The notes under the pieces are model-generated. The model made no database searches and had not been told where the DNA came from. It saw only the letters and a program-made list of their open reading frames with translations. From Tritrichomonas musculus (taxonomy: Eukaryota; Parabasalia; Tritrichomonadida; Tritrichomonadidae), in the NCBI GenBank assembly GCA_039105265.1, contig JAPFFF010000022.1, positions 992,001 through 1,056,000 on the forward strand: a DNA stretch of 64,000 bases. Reading direction: 5' to 3'. Numbering within the stretch: the stretch's first letter is position 1; each line of letters starts with the position of its first letter. A program made the position numbers and the translations under genes. Positions 60,296 through 64,000 of the stretch are shown here, piece by piece.

Positions 60296-60550
60296 ATGGG
60301 TATCGGAATCTTCAAAAAAATGAAAAACGCTTTTAAATCTGTAGGTAATACAATTAAGAATGTTGCAACTAAGGTTGGTAAAGCACTTCCCAAAGTTGTT
60401 GAAGTTGGTAAAAGAGTAACTAATGCTGTAAAACCTGTTTTGGGTGGAATACCTCTTATTGGTGATGCTGTTAGAGCAATTGATACAGGATTAAATTTTG
60501 CTGACAAAGGTCTTAAAATTGGTAAAAGTTTAATTGATGAAGTAGCATGA
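60296..60550 (+). CDS. Small amphipathic pVI-like protein (P4)
   Basis: 84 residues, identical to P3 43953-44207 (MGIGIFKKMKNAFKSVGNTI...). Start chosen at ATG 60296 because P3 has no in-frame ATG upstream; ATG 60287 would add three residues. The leader has GGGTCTTTTTTCGTAATG. Role as inferred for P3. Confidence 0.72.
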   Translation: MGIGIFKKMKNAFKSVGNTIKNVATKVGKALPKVVEVGKRVTNAVKPVLGGIPLIGDAVRAIDTGLNFADKGLKIGKSLIDEVA

Positions 60551-60580
60551 AAATGATTAAATTGTATTTTTTTATTTTAA

Positions 60581-61042
60581 ATGGATTTGAAAGTAATTAA
60601 TGAAATAACTACTGAAATAAAGAATTTTAAATCAATTGAGGAGTTCAATCTGTACTATCAGAAACACAAAGATGACATGAACAACCAGACGACTCAATAT
60701 CTAAATCGGGTTTACAAAATTGTTACACCAGATGGTGTTGAATACAGAATCACAAAAAAGAATTGTCAAAAAGAAGGTACAAAACGAGTTGGGGGAGATA
60801 TATTTTTAAAGAAAGTTGTCAAAACTAATGAATTGAAAGAACTTGAACAAGATGTTATTAAAGCAGATATTGAGAATCTCAAAAGTATGTTCTCACAAAA
60901 TTTGTCAACTTTTGATAACGAGATTAAAGATTTGAAACAAAGCTATGAACTCAAATTCACAACATTAGATAAAAAAATTGCTGAATTAACCAATACTGTA
61001 AATCAGATTGCCAAATATATTAACCAACAAATGTTGGATTAG
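60581..61042 (+). CDS. Virion-block coiled-coil protein (P4)
   Basis: 153 residues. Same N-terminal domain as P3 and P1 (EEFNLYYQKHKDDMNNQTTQ). The C-terminal coiled coil is continuous (MFSQNLSTFDNEIKDLKQSY, LDKKIAELTNTVNQIAKYIN). Differs from P3 mainly around residues 108-125. Follows the pVI-like gene by 30 bp in the same direction. Confidence 0.75.
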   Translation: MDLKVINEITTEIKNFKSIEEFNLYYQKHKDDMNNQTTQYLNRVYKIVTPDGVEYRITKKNCQKEGTKRVGGDIFLKKVVKTNELKELEQDVIKADIENLKSMFSQNLSTFDNEIKDLKQSYELKFTTLDKKIAELTNTVNQIAKYINQQMLD

Positions 61043-61077
61043 ATTTCGCAGCTTGCTCAAGCTAAAATATAAATATT

Positions 61078-61323
61078 TTAGATTTTATCGCATCGAGGGA
61101 CAACTGAATGATTTAATGAATAAGTGTGAAAATTCAATTTTTTTGTTGTTGATACTTGAGGTTCATGTTGAATACTTCCTTTATCCTCATATTTCTTAAC
61201 AGTTGGTGCAGAATTAATTCTGGTACGTTCTTTTTGCATTTTAAGTTGTAATCTATCGTAGTGATTCATTCTTTTATCATCATGAATGGTTCGTTTTTGT
61301 TCATAACTCGTAGAGTTCGGCAC
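61078..61323 (-). CDS. Small basic conserved protein (P4)
   Basis: 81 residues from ATG 61323 (MPNSTSYEQKRTIHDDKRMN). Core ERTRINSAPTVKKYEDKGSI and tail as in P3. The DNA just upstream (about 61318-61355) is GC-rich and missing from P3, so the N-terminus differs between the copies. Head-to-head with the 61395 gene. Confidence 0.65.
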   Translation of the reverse strand: MPNSTSYEQKRTIHDDKRMNHYDRLQLKMQKERTRINSAPTVKKYEDKGSIQHEPQVSTTKKLNFHTYSLNHSVVPRCDKI

Positions 61324-61394
61324 CGCCGCTTGCGTACGTAGTCCGACGAAGTTGAACTCACTTGTGAGTGAAAGGACATTTTTGCTTCGATTAA

Positions 61395-61625
61395 ATGTCT
61401 GAATTAAACGAATATAAGAAGGAGATTCCTGAACTTAAACGTATCAAACGAACCCTCAAAGAAAAATGTTATGATTACAAGCAACATCTAAATAATGTCA
61501 AATCTGGAATGCTTGGTTCCAGTGGGCTTGCTGTTCGTGAATCATTAATTGAAGATATTAATTCATTAAAGGAAAAAGTAAAAAAATTGGAAAACGAATT
61601 GAATGAATTAGCTAACAAGGATTGA
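61395..61625 (+). CDS. Small coiled-coil protein (P4)
   Basis: 76 residues, identical to P3 42799-43029 and close to P1 10252-10485. Conserved MLGSSGLAVRESLIEDINSL followed by a heptad coil. Probably structural. Confidence 0.75.
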   Translation: MSELNEYKKEIPELKRIKRTLKEKCYDYKQHLNNVKSGMLGSSGLAVRESLIEDINSLKEKVKKLENELNELANKD

Positions 61626-61662
61626 GTAATCTACGAATAAAGGTTTTTTTAGATTGAAATCA

Positions 61663-62329
61663 ATGTCGAATGTATTACGGAAAGCAAGAATATTAAGTTC
61701 TGAAAATGATGCTTCGGTAAAACAGAGCCAAGAAACTAATGTTGAAATCAAAATCAAACCATCAAATTCACAACCGGTTAGTCAACCAATTTTTTATCCA
61801 AACGTTCCACATGTAACTCCACAATGAATCCACAAGTTCAAGGGATGTAAATTTTACTATACCGGAGGAGAATTCTCAATATCAATTTCAACCTCCAACA
61901 AGCAAAGCGCCAGCCGGAGCTGGCTTGCCTGCGACTATTGTCCGAGACAAGGGTATCATCGATTTGGGAAACCACATAGTGGCTGAGGGCGAAGCCCGAA
62001 ATGAGATTGAAGACTTAACTGTCAAGAACAAATTTTTAGAAACACTTCTTTCAATTTATGAATTGAATCCACTTCGTGTAAATAATTACTTGGTTTGTCA
62101 CTCAAATTCATTGATGGAATTAATTAAAATACTAACACATGCTGATAAAGTTGAACTTATTATTGATGAAGATTCTGGTTGTACGGGATGTGTATCGAAG
62201 AATAAATATTTAGAAATCCAACGAATTCTTGTCACAAAAGATGGTAAATCAAATGATTTGAAATATGGTTACAATGATGTTTATGCACAACTTGTTCGAT
62301 ATGGTATTTCACTTAAATTATGTGTTTAA
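61663..62329 (+). pseudogene. Conserved Polinton protein (P4), interrupted
   Basis: Begins MSNVLRKARILSSENDASVK; ends with ETLLSIYELNPLRVNNYLVC, LIIDEDSGCTGCVSKNKYLE and YAQLVRYGISLKLCV. Two 30-bp GC-rich segments at about 61902-61931 and 61971-62000 are absent from P3, both multiples of three. Broken about once; outer bounds given. Overlaps the membrane protein start. Confidence 0.65.
61909..61997. repeat. Three GC-rich hairpins inside a P4 gene
   Basis: GCCAGC-CGGA-GCTGGC (61909-61924), CCAC-ATA-GTGG (61972-61982), GGGC-GAA-GCCC (61987-61997). Against P3 42430-42500 these are two clean 30-bp insertions. Confidence 0.85.
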
Positions 62330-62471
62330 AATTATTCAAATGATTTCTGAAATTCTTTTGGGAACTATTTTGGTTGTTCATGTTATTGAATTGTGTGTAA
62401 TAATTGCTGTTTTCAAAGAAGATGAACCCCCTAAACTCACAGAGGAGATGCGCTCGAAGCTTTACTCATAA
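62265..62471 (+). CDS. Small one-helix membrane protein (P4)
   Basis: Up to 68 residues; an internal Met (MISEILLGTILVVHVIELCV) is a possible true start. One hydrophobic helix, then a charged tail ending LTEEMRSKLYS. Three bp before the ATPase, as in P3. Confidence 0.6.
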   Translation: MVTMMFMHNLFDMVFHLNYVFKIIQMISEILLGTILVVHVIELCVIIAVFKEDEPPKLTEEMRSKLYS

Positions 62472-62474
62472 TAA

Positions 62475-63389
62475 ATGAAACCCAGCAAATTTGATTACAA
62501 AACAATATTTTTTTCAGATACTTCTGACTATGATGATGACTTTGAGTCATTCGAAGAACACAAGATGATTATGAAGCCTATTATGATTGAAAAGCCCTTT
62601 GATATTGATTTTGAAATGAATCGAGCGTACAAAAAAAATGAATCAAAAATAATGTCAGAATCTATTCGTCCAATTGGTCCTGGAATCTATGCTAATTATA
62701 ATTCTCTAAACATTATTGTTGGAGCTCAGGGTAAAGGTAAATCACACATTGTATTAAGAGATATAATTCAAATATCTCGATTGAAGGAGTCAAATGTACA
62801 TCTAATTGTGTATATTAGCAAGAATGGAATTATAAATGATTCAACATTTGAAGCTCAACGCGAATTGATAAATTTACCTGTGAAAGTTGTTTCCGACACA
62901 AATGCTGAAGCTTATTTAAAAGAATTGGATTTATGGAAGGAATTATATATTAAATATTCCTCTGTTGGGAGGATTACGATTAATGAAGATAAACTAGAAA
63001 AAATGTTTCAATTCCTTAATATCAATAAACTTGGAAAACCAAATGTTCCATTAAATACAATAATTCTGTGTGAAGACTTCATTAAATCGAAATTGTTAAA
63101 ATCTGCTTACTTCACAAATTACATAACTCAATTACGACACAAACATTCAATCGTTTATGTGAACGTTCAATTCTTCAAAGCGATTCCAACAGATTATAAG
63201 AATAATTGTACTTCATTCTTTATTTTCAATGGATTCTCAAGGCAGAAGTTGAATTACATATATCAACAAGTTGTTATGCCAGTTGAATTTGAAGATTTGT
63301 GGAGACAATATAATCGAATGAAGAATCATGATTTTGTTTTGGTGAATACACGAGAAGGAAGTATTGAATTTATAAGATTCAACCAGTAA
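62475..63389 (+). CDS. A32/FtsK-like packaging ATPase (P4), intact
   Basis: 304 residues. Acidic N-terminus, Walker A IIVGAQGKGKSHIVLRDI (GAQGKGKS at 83-90), Walker B-like NTIILCEDFIKSK near 190, conserved HSIVYVNVQFFKAIPTDYKN, and C-terminal EDLWRQYNRMKNHDFVLVN. Same class as the P2 ATPase but another lineage. Drives DNA into the capsid (family knowledge). Last gene of the virion block; converges on the 63481 gene. Confidence 0.9.
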   Translation: MKPSKFDYKTIFFSDTSDYDDDFESFEEHKMIMKPIMIEKPFDIDFEMNRAYKKNESKIMSESIRPIGPGIYANYNSLNIIVGAQGKGKSHIVLRDIIQISRLKESNVHLIVYISKNGIINDSTFEAQRELINLPVKVVSDTNAEAYLKELDLWKELYIKYSSVGRITINEDKLEKMFQFLNINKLGKPNVPLNTIILCEDFIKSKLLKSAYFTNYITQLRHKHSIVYVNVQFFKAIPTDYKNNCTSFFIFNGFSRQKLNYIYQQVVMPVEFEDLWRQYNRMKNHDFVLVNTREGSIEFIRFNQ

Positions 63390-63480
63390 GCACAAAAAAA
63401 AATATTTTGGCTATGCTAAATCCGCTAGAAACCATACACAATTAACAGTTAACTGTTAAATAGACAAAAAAATATTCAAT

Positions 63481-63942
63481 TTATTCGTCAAGAACAATAT
63501 CTTGATGGTTTCCTTTAAATATTTGTGGTTCAGGTATTTCATATTTCTCGCGAAGTTTCAAAATCATTTCTTGATTTGATTTGTTAATTCGTTCAATTGA
63601 ATAATTGTAAAACGAATGTTCTTTAAATGTTTGAACATCTGTATTACCATTAACAAATGTTTCAAAAGAATTTATGTTAATCCTTCGTCGGAGATTTGAT
63701 GTTAGAATTACATGTTCAAGATTCATATCTTTCAATTGATTTGGATAAATTCGTGTGATTTTTTTGTCAACGTTTGTTAATGAAATGTATAACACACGAA
63801 CAAGGTAAGTACCTTTTCCGATATTAATTGGAAATCGTTCACAAAGTAATGTAAAATCACATTTTTGATATTCATCTGGATTTGGAAGTAATGAGATTAA
63901 TGAATTGATGTATTCATATACTCGAAGGTTGGTTGTTGTCAT
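63481..63942 (-). CDS. Conserved hypothetical protein (P4)
   Basis: 153 residues, differing from P3 40439-40900 at only a few positions (MTTTNLRVYEYINSLISLLP; ITRIYPNQLKDMNLEHVILT). Mixed alpha/beta, no known family. The leader to its right is A-rich on this strand (T-rich on the coding strand) as in P3. Confidence 0.72.
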   Translation of the reverse strand: MTTTNLRVYEYINSLISLLPNPDEYQKCDFTLLCERFPINIGKGTYLVRVLYISLTNVDKKITRIYPNQLKDMNLEHVILTSNLRRRININSFETFVNGNTDVQTFKEHSFYNYSIERINKSNQEMILKLREKYEIPEPQIFKGNHQDIVLDE

Positions 63943-64000
63943 TTGATTACAAAATAAAAAATTGAAAATAAATTTTAAAAATTGAGTTTCGGCTCGAAGA

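Larger units (their letters stand above)
49243..64000. mobile_element. P4: Polinton inserted in P3, runs off right edge
   Basis: Left end AGTAGTAATATATTGTGCG at 49243. Gene order is the reverse of P3: accessory gene, fibre, two unknown genes, 55125 gene, minor capsid candidate, integrase, capsid, virion block, ATPase and 63481 gene. By comparison with P3, an acidic gene, a KilA-N gene and the polymerase should follow beyond the window. The visible part has about one interrupted gene, so it looks close to whole. Very similar to P3, hence young. Confidence 0.9.

Noticed and set aside
1-64000. Bacterial or phage origin of the window
   Set aside because: Polinton gene set, mariner/Tc1-type MITEs with TA duplications and lack of Shine-Dalgarno sites point to a eukaryote.
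1-64000. tRNA or rRNA genes
   Set aside because: No cloverleaf-like stretch with GTTCRANNC-type boxes in context and no rRNA-like conserved GC block was noticed by eye.

Overview
The window is an AT-rich, intron-poor stretch of a unicellular eukaryote, built almost entirely from Polinton/Maverick elements (capsid-bearing, self-synthesising DNA elements). Gene content (protein-primed family B DNA polymerase, retroviral-type integrase, A32/FtsK-like packaging ATPase, double jelly-roll major capsid protein), the density of copies and mariner/Tc1-like MITEs best fit a parabasalid such as Trichomonas or Tritrichomonas. Entamoeba or an early-diverging fungus cannot be excluded. The host assignment is inference.

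Layout. (1) 1-~10910: an older, partial Polinton (P1) entering from the left: polymerase, integrase, HNH nuclease, small virion-type genes and capsid protein; its right part is absent. (2) 10949-11422: a palindrome-rich MITE candidate. (3) 11828-24765: a complete-ended element (P2) with 323-bp terminal inverted repeats (TIRs) and a 5-bp target duplication. It carries integrase, packaging ATPase, a pVI-like protein and two giant fibre-like proteins, but no recognisable polymerase. A second, inverted copy of the fibre tip lies at its right end. (4) 24766-29030: host DNA with a bacterial-type AlgX/AlgJ-like SGNH gene, a decayed host gene and a 993-bp TA-flanked MITE. (5) ~29030-31607: part of another element with a different family B polymerase, cut by the next insertion. 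(6) 31608-49242: Polinton P3, whose polymerase holds a 2.1-kb Polinton-ended mini-element with one unknown gene, and whose integrase holds a mariner-like MITE. (7) 49243-64000: Polinton P4, a close relative of P3 inserted into a P3 gene in the opposite gene order and running off the right edge.

How the genes fit. P1, P3 and P4 share one virion block: capsid protein, a small amphipathic pVI-like protein, a coiled-coil protein, three small accessory proteins, a one-helix membrane protein and the ATPase. Integrase and a small candidate minor capsid protein sit on the other side of the capsid gene. Replication genes lie near the element ends. P3 and P4 look young (near-identical proteins), P2 is young by its TIRs (about two differences in 323 bp), and P1 is older. 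Several genes in P1, the ~29-kb element, P3 and P4 are interrupted, so these copies are treated as fossils.

Most notable: the inverted fibre-tip cassette in P2; exchange of the capsid surface domain between otherwise close copies; a family of short GC-rich hairpins, mostly with 3-nt loops, inserted between and in frame within genes; and the mini-element with its unknown 533-residue protein. No rRNA, tRNA or CRISPR array was seen.
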